DNA of 64,000 nt from contig NZ_CANLNE010000002.1 in the NCBI RefSeq assembly GCF_947492555.1, positions 1,045,501-1,109,500 of the forward strand. Direction: 5' to 3'. This DNA is from an uncultured Roseobacter sp. (GTDB lineage: Bacteria > Pseudomonadota > Alphaproteobacteria > Rhodobacterales > Rhodobacteraceae). The notes under the pieces are model-generated. The model was not told where the DNA came from. It saw only the letters and a list, made by a program, of their open reading frames with translations, and did no database searches. Both the position numbers and the translations under genes were made by a program. Below are positions 19,393 to 29,053 of the stretch, in pieces. Numbering within the stretch: the stretch's first letter is position 1; each line of letters opens with the position of its first letter.

Positions 19393-20163
19393 ATGGCTGA
19401 ACACGCAACTCAAATGCAGGTCTCGGATGAGATCGCCATCACCATCTCCAAGATGAACAAATGGTACGGCACGTTTCACGTGCTGCGCGACATCGACCTC
19501 ACGGTCAATCGCGGTGAACGTATCGTCATCTGCGGCCCCTCGGGCTCGGGGAAATCCACGCTCATCCGCTGCATCAACGCACTGGAAGAGCACCAGCAGG
19601 GGTCGATTGAGGTCGATGGTACGCTGCTGTCCTCGGATCTGAAAAACATCGACAAGATCCGCTCCGAAGTCGGCATGTGCTTTCAGCACTTCAACCTCTT
19701 CCCGCATCTGACGATCCTGGAAAACTGCACACTGGCGCCGATCTGGGTGCGCAAGACGCCCAAGAAGGAAGCCGAAGAGACGGCGATGCACTTCCTTGAG
19801 AAGGTCAAAATCCCCGATCAGGCGATGAAGTATCCCGGCCAGCTTTCGGGTGGTCAGCAGCAGCGGGTGGCGATTGCGCGCTCCTTGTGCATGCGCCCGC
19901 GCATCATGCTCTTTGATGAGCCGACCTCGGCCCTTGATCCGGAGATGATCAAGGAGGTGCTCGACACCATGATCGAGCTCGCCGAAGAGGGCATGACCAT
20001 GCTCTGCGTGACCCACGAAATGGGCTTTGCCCGTCAGGTGGCGAACCGCGTCATCTTTATGGATGCCGGCCAGATCGTGGAACAGAACGAGCCAGAGGCC
20101 TTCTTCAACAACCCGCAAAGCCCGCGCACACAGCTGTTCCTCAGCCAGATCCTGGGCCACTGA
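19393..20163 (+). CDS. aapP: General L-amino acid ABC transporter ATP-binding protein AapP
   Basis: The ATPase of the Aap importer, 256 residues. Walker A is [12 protein letters not shown], the Q-loop follows at [13 protein letters not shown], the signature is [15 protein letters not shown], Walker B is [14 protein letters not shown], and the switch histidine is in [12 protein letters not shown]. These mark the polar amino acid (GlnQ/HisP) subfamily. It is the last gene of the aap operon; a hairpin in the 20165-20192 interval follows. Confidence 0.94.
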   Translation: MAEHATQMQVSDEIAITISKMNKWYGTFHVLRDIDLTVNRGERIVICGPSGSGKSTLIRCINALEEHQQGSIEVDGTLLSSDLKNIDKIRSEVGMCFQHFNLFPHLTILENCTLAPIWVRKTPKKEAEETAMHFLEKVKIPDQAMKYPGQLSGGQQQRVAIARSLCMRPRIMLFDEPTSALDPEMIKEVLDTMIELAEEGMTMLCVTHEMGFARQVANRVIFMDAGQIVEQNEPEAFFNNPQSPRTQLFLSQILGH

Positions 20164-20164
20164 C

Positions 20165-20192
20165 AGGTAGGGTGGGCTTTCAGGCCACCTTT
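20165..20192. repeat. Short palindromic repeat after aapP (second copy)
   Basis: AGGTAGGGTGGGCTTTCAGG followed by CCACCTTT forms a short stem (GGTGG with CCACC) ending in TTT. It shares its core with the element at 1549-1565. Between two convergent genes it can serve as a terminator for aapP. Confidence 0.45.
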
Positions 20193-20685
20193 ACACCAGC
20201 TCCCGCGGAATCACGAAATCAATCGGCTGGCCTTCGTGCCAGCCGATTGCCTTCCAGCCTTCTGCATCGAAATCAACGACCAGTGTTGCCCCGGTTGGAA
20301 AATCGGCAAACCGGTTATGCTGGGGTGGCACCTCAACGATCCGCTCTGCCATCTCGGCAATGCCTGCATTGTGACCCAGCATTAGAACGCAGCGACCCGT
20401 TGCCGTGTGCAGGACGTCCAGCATGGTCTCCGGTTCGGCCAGGTAGAGTGCCCGGGTGAACGTAACAGGTACGTCATCCGGCACCGCGAGCCCCAGCACC
20501 GTCTGCCCTGTCCGCTCGGAGGACGAGCTCAACACCTGATCTGGCCGGTAGCCCTTGGTACGTAACCAGTTTCCAAGGGCCTTGGCAGAGGCCAGCCCGC
20601 GCGTGTTCAACGGGCGGTCGTGATCACTCAGATGCGGATGATTCCAGTCCGATTTTGCGTGACGCATGAGGATCAGTCTGAGCAC
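20191..20685 (-). CDS. SixA-like histidine phosphatase
   Basis: A 164-residue member of the histidine phosphatase (RHG) superfamily. It begins at GTG 20685 with LRLILMRHAKSDWNHPHLSD, placing the catalytic RHAK close to the N-terminus. A second histidine follows in LGHNAGIAEMAERI. These are the features of SixA-type phosphohistidine phosphatases. AAAGGATGA upstream overlaps the end of the preceding gene and supports the start; a longer reading would run through that gene in another frame. The target phosphohistidine protein is unknown. Confidence 0.88.
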   Translation of the reverse strand: MLRLILMRHAKSDWNHPHLSDHDRPLNTRGLASAKALGNWLRTKGYRPDQVLSSSSERTGQTVLGLAVPDDVPVTFTRALYLAEPETMLDVLHTATGRCVLMLGHNAGIAEMAERIVEVPPQHNRFADFPTGATLVVDFDAEGWKAIGWHEGQPIDFVIPRELV

Positions 20686-20689
20686 GGGG

Positions 20690-21340
20690 TCATCCTTTGA
20701 AGGCGGCCATGTGGAAGGCCGATTGTGCCGGGGCGCGGCCAAAGCGTTGCGAAACGGGGCAAGCGCGCCGAACCCTGCACCCTTGCAGCATGCAATCCTG
20801 GCCCGGGTCCGTTTCCAGATAACTTTTGCACTTCGGTACATCGTAGGCATGGGTGGCCGCAAGGGCGTCAACCGGACAAGCGGTTGTGCAGGGTTGATCG
20901 GAACAGCTGTCGCACGGGCTTGGTGCGACAGCGGCGGGGATGTCCAACACTGCGTCGATCCACAGCGCCCCGCGGATGGAGATCATCAACCCGGCGTCGT
21001 CATGGATCATCATGCCGGTCGGGCTCTGAAAAAAGCGTCCCGTGTCCAATGCCCAGCGGATGAAAGGTGCGTAGGGCGGGCCATCAGAAGGGAAAACCGC
21101 CGCGCCACCCAGCGTCTTTGCAATCTCGCCGATTACACGCTTTGACCACCGATCCAGCGGGTTCGGCCGGTTGTCGCGGTACTCCGCAGCGGCAGTGAAA
21201 TGAGCCCAGCAGTCACGGCCCGCCCCCAGCAGCACCAGCGTTTCGCCAGCGTCGCCAGTGTCAGACCGTGTTCCATGTCTCGCGCCCATGACAAAGAGCC
21301 CGAAGGGCGCTGCCAGTCTTGAGATATCCTCCAGGGTCAT
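20690..21340 (-). CDS. Ferredoxin-like iron-sulfur protein
   Basis: A 216-residue protein whose C-terminal third carries CDSCSDQPCTTACP followed by a second set ending CMLQGCRVRRACP, the spacing of two 4Fe-4S clusters as in the ferredoxin half of epoxyqueuosine reductase (QueG). The N-terminal two thirds lack the cobalamin-binding features I would expect of full QueG, so electron transfer is as far as the assignment goes. ATG 21340 overlaps the stop of the upstream hydroxylase (ATGA), suggesting the two work together. Confidence 0.8.
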   Translation of the reverse strand: MTLEDISRLAAPFGLFVMGARHGTRSDTGDAGETLVLLGAGRDCWAHFTAAAEYRDNRPNPLDRWSKRVIGEIAKTLGGAAVFPSDGPPYAPFIRWALDTGRFFQSPTGMMIHDDAGLMISIRGALWIDAVLDIPAAVAPSPCDSCSDQPCTTACPVDALAATHAYDVPKCKSYLETDPGQDCMLQGCRVRRACPVSQRFGRAPAQSAFHMAAFKG

Positions 21341-22131
21341 TTCCTGGCGAAGGGCAGGGCGATGGACCACCCGAACCGGCTGGGCCGGTCATCCTGCCAC
21401 TCCAGCCCAACTTCCATGTCATCATGCCCGGCCGCTGGCTGCGCGATATAGGTGCCGAACATCTGGTCCCAGATTGACAGGGCGAACCCGTAGTTGCTGT
21501 CGTGCTCGGAACGATGCACGGAATGATGCACCCGGTGCATATCCGGCGTGACCAGCACGCGCCGCACAATCGCGTCGAGCCAAAGCGGCAGGCGGATGTT
21601 GGCATGATTGAACATCGCCGTGCCGTTCAGCAGGATCTCGAAAAGGATGACGGCAATGGCCGCCGGGCCCAGCAGGTAGACCAGGCCGATTTTCAAAAGC
21701 ATGGAAAGGGCAATCTCCACCGGGTGAAATCGGATCGCCGTGGTCACATCCATATCCACATCGGCATGGTGCACGCGGTGCAGCCGCCAGAGGATCGGCA
21801 CCTTGTGAGTGATCAGATGTTGCAGCCAGATCGCGAAGTCGAGCACCAGAATGGCGATGCCGATCTCCAACCAGTCCGGCCAGCCAAGGGCATTGAACAG
21901 ACCCCAGCCCTGGGCCTGCGCATCCACGGCAGCCCCGACGGCAAGCAGCGGCATCGCAAAAGCCAGCGCCCGCAGCGTCAGCGTGTTGGCGATGGTGATG
22001 CCCCAGTTCGTGGTCCAGCGCCGACGCCTTGTCTGGCTGCGAACACGCCGTGGCGCCAGTGCCTCAAGCGTGGCCAGAACGGCGAAAAGGCCCAGAAAGA
22101 TGCTCAGGCGGATGACAACTTCGTTTTCCAT
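21337..22131 (-). CDS. Sterol desaturase / fatty acid hydroxylase family membrane protein
   Basis: A 264-residue inner-membrane di-iron enzyme with several hydrophobic segments and the histidine clusters that bind the metal pair: HLITH, LHRVHHAD and PDMHRVHHSVHRSE. The family introduces hydroxyl groups or double bonds into lipids, sterols or carotenoids; the substrate here is unknown. The start is taken as MENEVVIRL; an ATG three codons upstream (22140) is equally possible. It overlaps the downstream iron-sulfur protein, which could be its electron donor (inference). Confidence 0.88.
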   Translation of the reverse strand: MENEVVIRLSIFLGLFAVLATLEALAPRRVRSQTRRRRWTTNWGITIANTLTLRALAFAMPLLAVGAAVDAQAQGWGLFNALGWPDWLEIGIAILVLDFAIWLQHLITHKVPILWRLHRVHHADVDMDVTTAIRFHPVEIALSMLLKIGLVYLLGPAAIAVILFEILLNGTAMFNHANIRLPLWLDAIVRRVLVTPDMHRVHHSVHRSEHDSNYGFALSIWDQMFGTYIAQPAAGHDDMEVGLEWQDDRPSRFGWSIALPFARK

Positions 22132-22188
22132 GGCACACATGTACTGCAGCGCACGGTCCAGACCAAGCGACAGCTTGACACATCTGCG

Positions 22189-23052
22189 TTAGCCCGCGCG
22201 GATGATCGACCCCGCGCCATGCTCGGTAAAAAGCTCCAGCAGGCAGGCATTGGGCGCACGCCCATCGAGGATGACCGCCGCCCGGACGCCGCCCTCGATG
22301 GCCTCCAACGCGGTCTCTGTCTTGGGGATCATACCGCCAGCGATGGTCCCGGCGCTGGTCATCTCGCGGATCTGATCGGCGCTGAGCTCGGTGACCACCT
22401 CGCCGCTTTCGTTTTTCACGCCGGCGACGTCGGTGAGCAGCAAGAGCCGGTCGGCCTTGAGTGCGGCGGCCACGGCGCCCGCCGCCGTATCGCCGTTGAT
22501 GTTGAAGGTTTCGCCCTCACGACCCATGCCAAGCGGGGCAATGACGGGGATGTATTCCTTCTCTGTCAGATCGCGCAGCAGCCTTGGATTGACCTCTTGC
22601 GGCGCGCCGACAAACCCTAGATCCGGGTCCGCTTGCGTGCAGGTGATCATTCCTGCATCCTTGCCCGACAGCCCCACGGCGCGCCCGCCCTGACGGTTAA
22701 TCGCCTGCACGATCCGCTTGTTCACGAGACCGGCGAGCACCATTTCCACCACATCCATGGTTGCCGCATCCGTGACCCGCTTGCCGTTCACGAAGTCCGA
22801 TTTGATCTGCAGCTTTTCCAGCATCGCGTTGATCATCGGCCCACCACCGTGCACGATCACCGGGTTCACGCCGACCTGCCGCATCAAGACGACGTCACGC
22901 GCAAACTCTTCCATCGCAGCATCGCTGCCCATGGCGTGACCACCGAGTTTGATCACCACCGTCGCATTGGCATAGCGCTGCAGGTACGGCAGGGCCTTGT
23001 TGAGGGTGCTTGCGGTTGCGATCCAGTCACGGTTCATGTCTTGGGTCTTCAT
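22189..23052 (-). CDS. argB: Acetylglutamate kinase
   Basis: It phosphorylates N-acetyl-L-glutamate, the second step of arginine biosynthesis. The 287 residues show the ATP-binding [13 protein letters not shown], the substrate loop [17 protein letters not shown], and the C-terminal [17 protein letters not shown] block. [10 protein letters not shown] is the usual Rhodobacterales N-terminus. It lies 59 bases downstream of engB in a row of minus-strand genes headed by yidC. Confidence 0.95.
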   Translation of the reverse strand: MKTQDMNRDWIATASTLNKALPYLQRYANATVVIKLGGHAMGSDAAMEEFARDVVLMRQVGVNPVIVHGGGPMINAMLEKLQIKSDFVNGKRVTDAATMDVVEMVLAGLVNKRIVQAINRQGGRAVGLSGKDAGMITCTQADPDLGFVGAPQEVNPRLLRDLTEKEYIPVIAPLGMGREGETFNINGDTAAGAVAAALKADRLLLLTDVAGVKNESGEVVTELSADQIREMTSAGTIAGGMIPKTETALEAIEGGVRAAVILDGRAPNACLLELFTEHGAGSIIRAG

Positions 23053-23111
23053 CTTTGGGCCATCCGTTGCGGCGTTATGATTGCGTGCCCGCCGTCGCGC
23101 AAGGGGCCCGT

Positions 23112-23765
23112 CTACTCGAGTGTCGCGATGATAGATCGCAAAGTCGGGATGCCCCAGCCCTTTTCGCTGGAGGTCACGATGATCTCCGGGTAGGCGGCGG
23201 GATGTTTGGCCAATGCGGCACGCACCTGATCCAGGACCTTGGCGCGTTCCGCTTCCTTCACCTTGTCCGCTTTGGTCAGGACCACATGGAAGGTGACCGC
23301 GGCGCTGTCGAGCAGGCTCAGGATCTCATCATCCACTTTCTTGACGCCGTGGCGCGCGTCGATCAGCACAAAGGCGCGGCGCAGGGTCTGACGCCCCGAC
23401 AGATATTGTTTCAGCAGCCGCTGCCATTTCTCGACAACCGGCACCGGCGCATTGGCGAAACCGTAGCCCGGCAAATCGACCAGATAGTGCTCTTCACCGG
23501 CGGTGAAAAAGTTGATCTCCTGCGTGCGGCCCGGCGTGTTCGAGGCCCGTGCCAATCCCTTGCGGCCGGTCAGCGCATTGATCAGTGAGGATTTCCCGAC
23601 GTTGGAGCGCCCGGCAAAACACACCTCCAGCCGGTCAGGCTCCGGCAAGCCCGACATCGCAACCACGCCTTTGACGAATTCGGTGTCGCCTGCAAAGAGC
23701 AGCCGCCCGGTTTCGAGCGTTTGGGGATCGGGCTCCTCGGCAATGGGGAAGGGCAGTGCACTCAT
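23112..23765 (-). CDS. engB: Ribosome biogenesis GTPase EngB/YsxC
   Basis: This GTPase assists 50S assembly. The 217-residue protein has G1 [15 protein letters not shown]2 region [13 protein letters not shown]3 DLPGYGFA, G4 TKADKV and G5 SSEKGWG. The start codon overlaps the MOSC-gene stop by four bases, continuing the yidC-MOSC-engB order that is common in Rhodobacterales. Confidence 0.95.
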   Translation of the reverse strand: MSALPFPIAEEPDPQTLETGRLLFAGDTEFVKGVVAMSGLPEPDRLEVCFAGRSNVGKSSLINALTGRKGLARASNTPGRTQEINFFTAGEEHYLVDLPGYGFANAPVPVVEKWQRLLKQYLSGRQTLRRAFVLIDARHGVKKVDDEILSLLDSAAVTFHVVLTKADKVKEAERAKVLDQVRAALAKHPAAYPEIIVTSSEKGWGIPTLRSIIATLE

Positions 23766-24493
23766 GTCAGTGCGTCACCGACACCGGCGGAGCCTGCTTT
23801 GCTCACCTTGAAATAGACGCCAAAGTCCCGTGTATTCCATCCGTCTTCCAACAGCCGCAGCATGCCCAGATCACGGCTGCCTTTCACCGGGTTCGCGTCC
23901 GGTGCGCGACACCGCTCGATGGGTTCCACCGGGCTGAGCGTTGCGGTGCCCAGCGTGATGTCGGATTTCAACAGATCGATCTCTTCCCAGGGCGCAAGGC
24001 CGTCGAGCCATAGGTTGATCCGAAAACGGCGCATATCGACGTCCATCCCCGCCTTCTGGCTGAGCGCACGCAGTGAGGCCAGATTGCCGATGGAGACGGA
24101 GGCGTAGGATACATCGGTCATGCCCTGAGCCGGTGCTTTGACCAGCCGGGCGGGACCGGGGCGATTGTCTGGCCATAGATCGCCGATCCAGTCTGCCAGC
24201 ACGCCCGTGCCGCTTGCCGGGCTGAAGTCCAGCGGTGCGCGATCCGGATGTGTCAGCCGCACGCCACCGGGTGTTTCTGCGGCGGTGATGGCTGACAATC
24301 GCGGACCGGAGGCAACCTGCAGAAAGTTGCGCCGGGGTTGCCACTCGTCAGTGTCCTCAGCTTCCGCATTCAGCAAAGCCCAGGCACGATCCCCCACAAC
24401 CGCTTGTTCAGGGTCGAGATCGACCCGCTCCACCGCCTCACTGCCAAGACCCTTGAGGGGGTGTCGCCAGATATGGGCGAGGATCACGGTCAC
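23762..24493 (-). CDS. MOSC domain protein
   Basis: A 243-residue protein with an N-terminal beta-barrel (ILAHIWRHPLKGLGSEAVER) and a C-terminal MOSC sulfur-carrier domain with its conserved cysteine in PIERCRAPDANPVKG. MOSC proteins move sulfur to molybdenum cofactor or related acceptors, and stand-alone ones can be amidoxime-reducing components. The stop overlaps engB and the start overlaps the yidC stop (24490-24493), so it is translationally coupled on both sides. Confidence 0.9.
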   Translation of the reverse strand: MTVILAHIWRHPLKGLGSEAVERVDLDPEQAVVGDRAWALLNAEAEDTDEWQPRRNFLQVASGPRLSAITAAETPGGVRLTHPDRAPLDFSPASGTGVLADWIGDLWPDNRPGPARLVKAPAQGMTDVSYASVSIGNLASLRALSQKAGMDVDMRRFRINLWLDGLAPWEEIDLLKSDITLGTATLSPVEPIERCRAPDANPVKGSRDLGMLRLLEDGWNTRDFGVYFKVSKAGSAGVGDALT

Positions 24494-26313
24494 TTGTCCG
24501 CGTCCTCGGCAGCTTTGCGTTTGAAACTGCTCTTGATGTTGCCGAAGACATCAGGCGAGTAGCCTTGGCTGCGCATGATCAGGTACTGTTGCGTGAAGGT
24601 GATCGTGTTGTTCGCAATCCAGTAGACCACAAGACCGCTGGCAAAGCTGCCCAGCATGAACATGAAGACCCAGGGCATCCAGGCAAAGATCATCTGTTGC
24701 GTCGGGTCCGTGGGCGCGGGGTTCAGTTTTTGCTGCAGCCACATGGAAATACCCAGCAGCAGCGGCAGGATACCGATGAAGATCAGTGCCATGATTGAGG
24801 TCGGTTCGGGACCCGCGAAAGGCAGAAGGCCAAAGAGGTTCATGATCGAGGTGGGGTCGGGGGCGCTGAGGTCCTGAAAGGGACCGAAGAAAGGCGCGTG
24901 CCGCAATTCGATGGTAACGAAGATCACCTTGTAGAGCGAGAAGAAAATCGGAATCTGCAAGAGGATGGGCAGACAGCCCGCGGCGGGGTTCACCTTTTCG
25001 CGCTTGTAGAGCTCCATCATGCCCTGCTGCATCTTCTGCCGGTCGTCGCCCGCCTCTTCCTTCAGTTTCTCCATCTGCGGCTGGAGCTCTTTCATCTTGG
25101 CCATGGAGACATAGGATTTGTAGGCCAGCGGGAAGAGCAGCGCCTTGATGATCAGGGTCAGCCCGATGATCGCCCAGCCCATATTGCCGATCAGCTGGTT
25201 CAATTCGTGCAGCAGCCAGAATATGGGTTTCGTCAGGAAGAAGAACCACCCCCAGTCGATGCTGTCGATGAACCCTTCAACGCCCGCGGACTGGTAGTTG
25301 CGGATGGTTTCCCATTCCTTGGCGCCCGCGAACAGCTGGCTGGTCACAGTGACGGAGGTGCCGGGGGCCACGGTTTGGGTCGGCTGCACCGTTTCCGCCT
25401 GGTAGATATCGCGACGCTCATCGTATTTGGCGACCGACTTGAAGGCGCTGCCCGGTGCGGGGATCAGCGTGGACATCCAGAAGTGGTCGGTGAACCCGAT
25501 CCAGCCATTTTGGGCGACCTGTGTGATCTCAGCACGCGCGCCTTCGCGTTCTGCGAATTCGAAATCAGGCATGTCCGACCAATCGGTTTCGGTCAATTCG
25601 CCATCTGCCATGGCGACGACACCCTCATGAAGGATGAAGAAGTTCTTCAGATCCGAAGGTTCACCGTGGCGTGCCAGAACGCCGTAGGGGGCCATGCTGA
25701 CGGGTCCTGCGCCGGTGTTGGCAACGGATTGTGTGACCGTGAACAGATAGTCGGCATCAATGGCAATCGTGCGCGTGAAGAGCTGGCCGGCACCGTTGTC
25801 CCATGTCAGCGTAATCGGGTTGTCAACTGTCAGGGTTTCACCGCTGGCCAGTGCCCAGAGTGTATTGGGCCCCGGCACTGAAGACGGATCCATCCCGGCA
25901 CCCGGCGCCCAGCCATAAAGCGCATAGTAAGCGTCGGCTGTGCCCACAGGAGAGAGCATCTTGACGATTTCGGCGCCTTCTTCCTGGGTGACCCGGTAGT
26001 CATTAAGAGACAGATCGTCGATCCGCCCGCCAAGCAGGGAGACGGAGCCGCTGACCCGGTCTGTCAGGACGGGGACGCGTGGTGCGTCGGCCAGGGCATC
26101 CTCACGGGTTTCCGTTTCAGGCGCCGCCTGCGTTTCAGCCGTTGAAGAGGGGACGGTCGCAATAGCCGTGCCCTCTGATCCCGTGGTTTGTGCCGCTGAT
26201 GGACTTTCCAGCGGCACCTCCGGTTCAGGGGGGGGGAACAGGATAAACCAGACCAGGATCACGAGGAAACTGAGTGCTGTTGCAAGAATAAGGTTCTTGT
26301 TTTGATCGTCCAT
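24490..26313 (-). CDS. yidC: Membrane protein insertase YidC
   Basis: It inserts and folds inner-membrane proteins, alone or with SecYEG. The 607-residue protein has an N-terminal anchor (NLILATALSFLVILVWFILF), a large periplasmic beta domain, and the conserved C-terminal membrane core starting WGWFFFLTKPIFWLLHEL. The core carries the basic loop KEEAGDDRQKMQQGMMELYK and IPIFFSLYKVIFVTIELRHA. The chromosome order rpmH-rnpA-yidD-...-yidC is broadly conserved, here with ttcA and the EAL gene in between. Confidence 0.95.
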   Translation of the reverse strand: MDDQNKNLILATALSFLVILVWFILFPPPEPEVPLESPSAAQTTGSEGTAIATVPSSTAETQAAPETETREDALADAPRVPVLTDRVSGSVSLLGGRIDDLSLNDYRVTQEEGAEIVKMLSPVGTADAYYALYGWAPGAGMDPSSVPGPNTLWALASGETLTVDNPITLTWDNGAGQLFTRTIAIDADYLFTVTQSVANTGAGPVSMAPYGVLARHGEPSDLKNFFILHEGVVAMADGELTETDWSDMPDFEFAEREGARAEITQVAQNGWIGFTDHFWMSTLIPAPGSAFKSVAKYDERRDIYQAETVQPTQTVAPGTSVTVTSQLFAGAKEWETIRNYQSAGVEGFIDSIDWGWFFFLTKPIFWLLHELNQLIGNMGWAIIGLTLIIKALLFPLAYKSYVSMAKMKELQPQMEKLKEEAGDDRQKMQQGMMELYKREKVNPAAGCLPILLQIPIFFSLYKVIFVTIELRHAPFFGPFQDLSAPDPTSIMNLFGLLPFAGPEPTSIMALIFIGILPLLLGISMWLQQKLNPAPTDPTQQMIFAWMPWVFMFMLGSFASGLVVYWIANNTITFTQQYLIMRSQGYSPDVFGNIKSSFKRKAAEDADK

Positions 26314-26468
26314 CTGGGACAGCCACCTGATCTGTTTGTATCAGCGTGGGTTCAACAGAGTGCAGCCCCAAAGGTCAAGCGGATTCGGGGTCTTTGGGCT
26401 GTTTTCACTCAGGTAGACAGAGATGGATGGGGCATTTCAGCTGCGACGCTAGTGGTACCCTTTTCAGG

Positions 26469-28013
26469 TCAGTTGGCGCGATTGCCCAAGATGCGCGGCA
26501 CATCCTTAAGCTTGGTGTTGTGGTTCGCAATCCATGTGAGTGTTTCGTCAAAGGGCATGGGCTTTCCGATCCCGAAGCCCTGAACATGATCGCATCCAAG
26601 CTGCGCAAGCAACGCGTGTTCGCCAACAGTTTCCACACCTTCCGCCAGCGTTTCGACACACAGACGCTCGGCCATGGTCAGGATGGCGCTGATCATGCGT
26701 TGCTGTTCGGGGTCACGGTCGGCTTTCATCACAAAGGATCGGTCAATTTTGATCCTGCTGACCGAGAAGCGGCGGATGGAGGCAATGGAGGCATGGCCCG
26801 TGCCAAAGTCATCCAGATCTATGCGGCAGCCCAGTTCGCCCAACCCATTGATATTGCGTGCAATGATGTCATCTGGCGCGTTCGAGACAACGGTTTCCAG
26901 CACTTCGACGGCCAGACGTTCCGGGGTCAGGTGAAAGCGGTCAAGTTCCCATTTGACTTTGTCGATGAGTCGCGGGTTGCGCAGTTCCGGGCCTGCAAAG
27001 TTTACACCGATCTGGGGGACAGAGGCCCCTGCGTCATCCCATGCTTTCATGGCGGTAAAGGCGTGGAACATCATGACCTCAGCCAAGCGCTCCAGCATGT
27101 CGGACTGTTCGACTGCAGGCAGAAAATCAGCGGGTGAGATCATGCCGCGCTGGGGGTGATTCCAGCGTGCCAGCGCTTCAAATCCCGTTACGCGACCGGT
27201 ATCCGTCGAAATCTGGGGCTGGAACCAAGGTCTGATGTCGCCATTCTCCAGCGCGTTGGCGACTTCCTGACGCAATTCGGCGCGCGTTTCGGTTCGGCGC
27301 TTCATTTCATCGGAATAGGCACGGATCGCATTGGGCCCGTGAGCTTGCGCCTCGCGGAGTGCTGTGCGGGCAGCTTCAATCCAGGCGCGCGGTGATTTGT
27401 TGATCACACGTGTGTGCTGGCAGAACCCAACGGATGTAGTGATGTACACGGTTGTACCGTCAATGGAAATCGGTTCCTCAAGCGCTGTTTGCAGCCGACC
27501 TGCCAGTTGAATGCAGAGTTCGAGGTCGAGCTGCTTGACCGGTTTCAGGCAAGCGGTGAATTTGTAGTCCCCGGTTCGGGCAATCGCATCGCCATCGCGC
27601 AGTACGGATGCGACACGCTCGCCTGCGCGCGCGACGATCAAATCAGTTGCTGCTTGACCATACCGGTCGACGATGCCGTCCGTCTCGTCGATCTCAACTT
27701 TAAAAATCGCTGAAAAGTGTGAGGTTTCGCGAACCTGCTTGAAGACACGCGCCACGGTTTCCTCGAATGCGTCCCTGTCCTGCAAGGGTGAGCGACTGGT
27801 ATTTTTAGGTGCCCGGGAGGCTGCGCCATTCCCGCCAATGAGGACATAAACAAGAGGCATTGCAACAGCGACCGCAATTAACGCCGTGTCCCCGCCGAGC
27901 CAGTAAACGACCAGGGAGATTGCGGGTAGACAGGCCAGCGCCAAGGGGCGTGTCAAAATTCCGGCAATCTTGCTGCGCATCCCCGCAGCTTTCTTGGCAA
28001 AGACCCCTGCCAT
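26469..28013 (-). CDS. EAL phosphodiesterase with degenerate GGDEF domain
   Basis: A 514-residue inner-membrane c-di-GMP protein. Two hydrophobic segments lie in the first ~65 residues. The GGDEF-type domain follows (about 100-225), but its signature is GDYKF in IARTGDYKFTACL, so diguanylate cyclase activity is unlikely. The EAL domain (about 265-505) looks intact: FEALARWNHPQRG, VEVLETVV, DLDDFGTGHAS, IKIDRSFV and ETLAEGVET. The likely role is hydrolysis of c-di-GMP, perhaps tuned by GTP binding in the dead GGDEF domain. It stands alone, with 117 bases to ttcA. Confidence 0.9.
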   Translation of the reverse strand: MAGVFAKKAAGMRSKIAGILTRPLALACLPAISLVVYWLGGDTALIAVAVAMPLVYVLIGGNGAASRAPKNTSRSPLQDRDAFEETVARVFKQVRETSHFSAIFKVEIDETDGIVDRYGQAATDLIVARAGERVASVLRDGDAIARTGDYKFTACLKPVKQLDLELCIQLAGRLQTALEEPISIDGTTVYITTSVGFCQHTRVINKSPRAWIEAARTALREAQAHGPNAIRAYSDEMKRRTETRAELRQEVANALENGDIRPWFQPQISTDTGRVTGFEALARWNHPQRGMISPADFLPAVEQSDMLERLAEVMMFHAFTAMKAWDDAGASVPQIGVNFAGPELRNPRLIDKVKWELDRFHLTPERLAVEVLETVVSNAPDDIIARNINGLGELGCRIDLDDFGTGHASIASIRRFSVSRIKIDRSFVMKADRDPEQQRMISAILTMAERLCVETLAEGVETVGEHALLAQLGCDHVQGFGIGKPMPFDETLTWIANHNTKLKDVPRILGNRAN

Positions 28014-28130
28014 ATTGCGTACCTTTCAGACCCGTGCACAAAGCACATTGCCGTGCAAGATATGCTGGTACCCATGACCCGCCCGTTAACAAAGAAACAC
28101 TGATTGTAGCGGGATTGACTAAAATTCTGT

Positions 28131-28955
28131 CTATTTCAGGCTCAGGCCTTCGAAATCGAAGAGCTTTGGATCTAACAGATGAGACGGGCGCGCGTTCATA
28201 AGGGCGCGGAACATGACCTGTCTGCGACCGGGGCTGTTTTTCTCCCAACCATCGAGGATCGCTTTGACTTGCTGACGCTGAAGACCGTCCTGGCTGCCGC
28301 AAAGATCGCAGGGGATGATCGGATAGTTCATTGCCTTGGCGAATTTCTCACAATCGGCTTCGGCCACATGGGCGAGGGGGCGGTACAGGAACAGATCTCC
28401 TTCTTCATTTACCAGTTTGGGCGGCATCGTTGCTAAACGCCCGCCGTGAAAGAGATTCATGAAAAAGGTTTCCAGGATATCGTCGCGATGGTGGCCAAGA
28501 ACAACCGCGCTGCAGCCTTCTTCGCGCGCGATCCTGTAAAGATGACCCCGGCGCAAGCGTGAACAGAGTGCGCAAAAGGTACGACCCTGTGGAATTTTGT
28601 CCATGACGATGGAGTAGGTGTCCTGATATTCAATGCGGTGCGGTACACCCATTTTCTCCAAAAACGCCGGCAATACCGTCGCGGGGAAGCCCGGTTGACC
28701 CTGGTCGAGATTGCAGGCGAGCAGTTCGACGGGCAGTAGACCACGCCATTTCAGTTCATAGAGCACTGCCAGCAGTGTATAACTGTCTTTGCCACCCGAC
28801 AGGCAAACCAGCCAACGCGTGCCGGGTTCGATCATGCCATATTGTTCAATGGCTTCGCGGGTCGCGCGCACAATACGCTTGCGCAACTTCTTGAACTCGG
28901 TGGTCGACGGCGCGCCGTTGAAAAGCGGATGAATGTCCTGAGGTGTATCCAGCAT
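28131..28955 (-). CDS. ttcA: tRNA 2-thiocytidine(32) synthetase TtcA
   Basis: It thiolates C32 in the anticodon loop of certain tRNAs using ATP and an iron-sulfur cluster. The 274-residue protein has the PP-loop [15 protein letters not shown] and two CxxC motifs, [12 protein letters not shown] and CDLCGSQDG, that hold the cluster. The ATG at 28955 ([16 protein letters not shown]) matches the family N-terminus; an in-frame ATG at 29033 would add 26 unrelated residues. Confidence 0.92.
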   Translation of the reverse strand: MLDTPQDIHPLFNGAPSTTEFKKLRKRIVRATREAIEQYGMIEPGTRWLVCLSGGKDSYTLLAVLYELKWRGLLPVELLACNLDQGQPGFPATVLPAFLEKMGVPHRIEYQDTYSIVMDKIPQGRTFCALCSRLRRGHLYRIAREEGCSAVVLGHHRDDILETFFMNLFHGGRLATMPPKLVNEEGDLFLYRPLAHVAEADCEKFAKAMNYPIIPCDLCGSQDGLQRQQVKAILDGWEKNSPGRRQVMFRALMNARPSHLLDPKLFDFEGLSLK

Positions 28956-29053
28956 GCAAGCCGTCCTGATCGGGTTTTGTGCCTCTATACCGGCATTGTG
29001 GTTGAACCAAAAGCGCCTGTTGCGCGTACTCAATTGCAGGTGAGGAGGCCGTC

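Noticed and set aside
24898-25881. 327-codon + strand frame opposite yidC
   Set aside because: Shadow; yidC is unambiguous and the frame lacks any domain.
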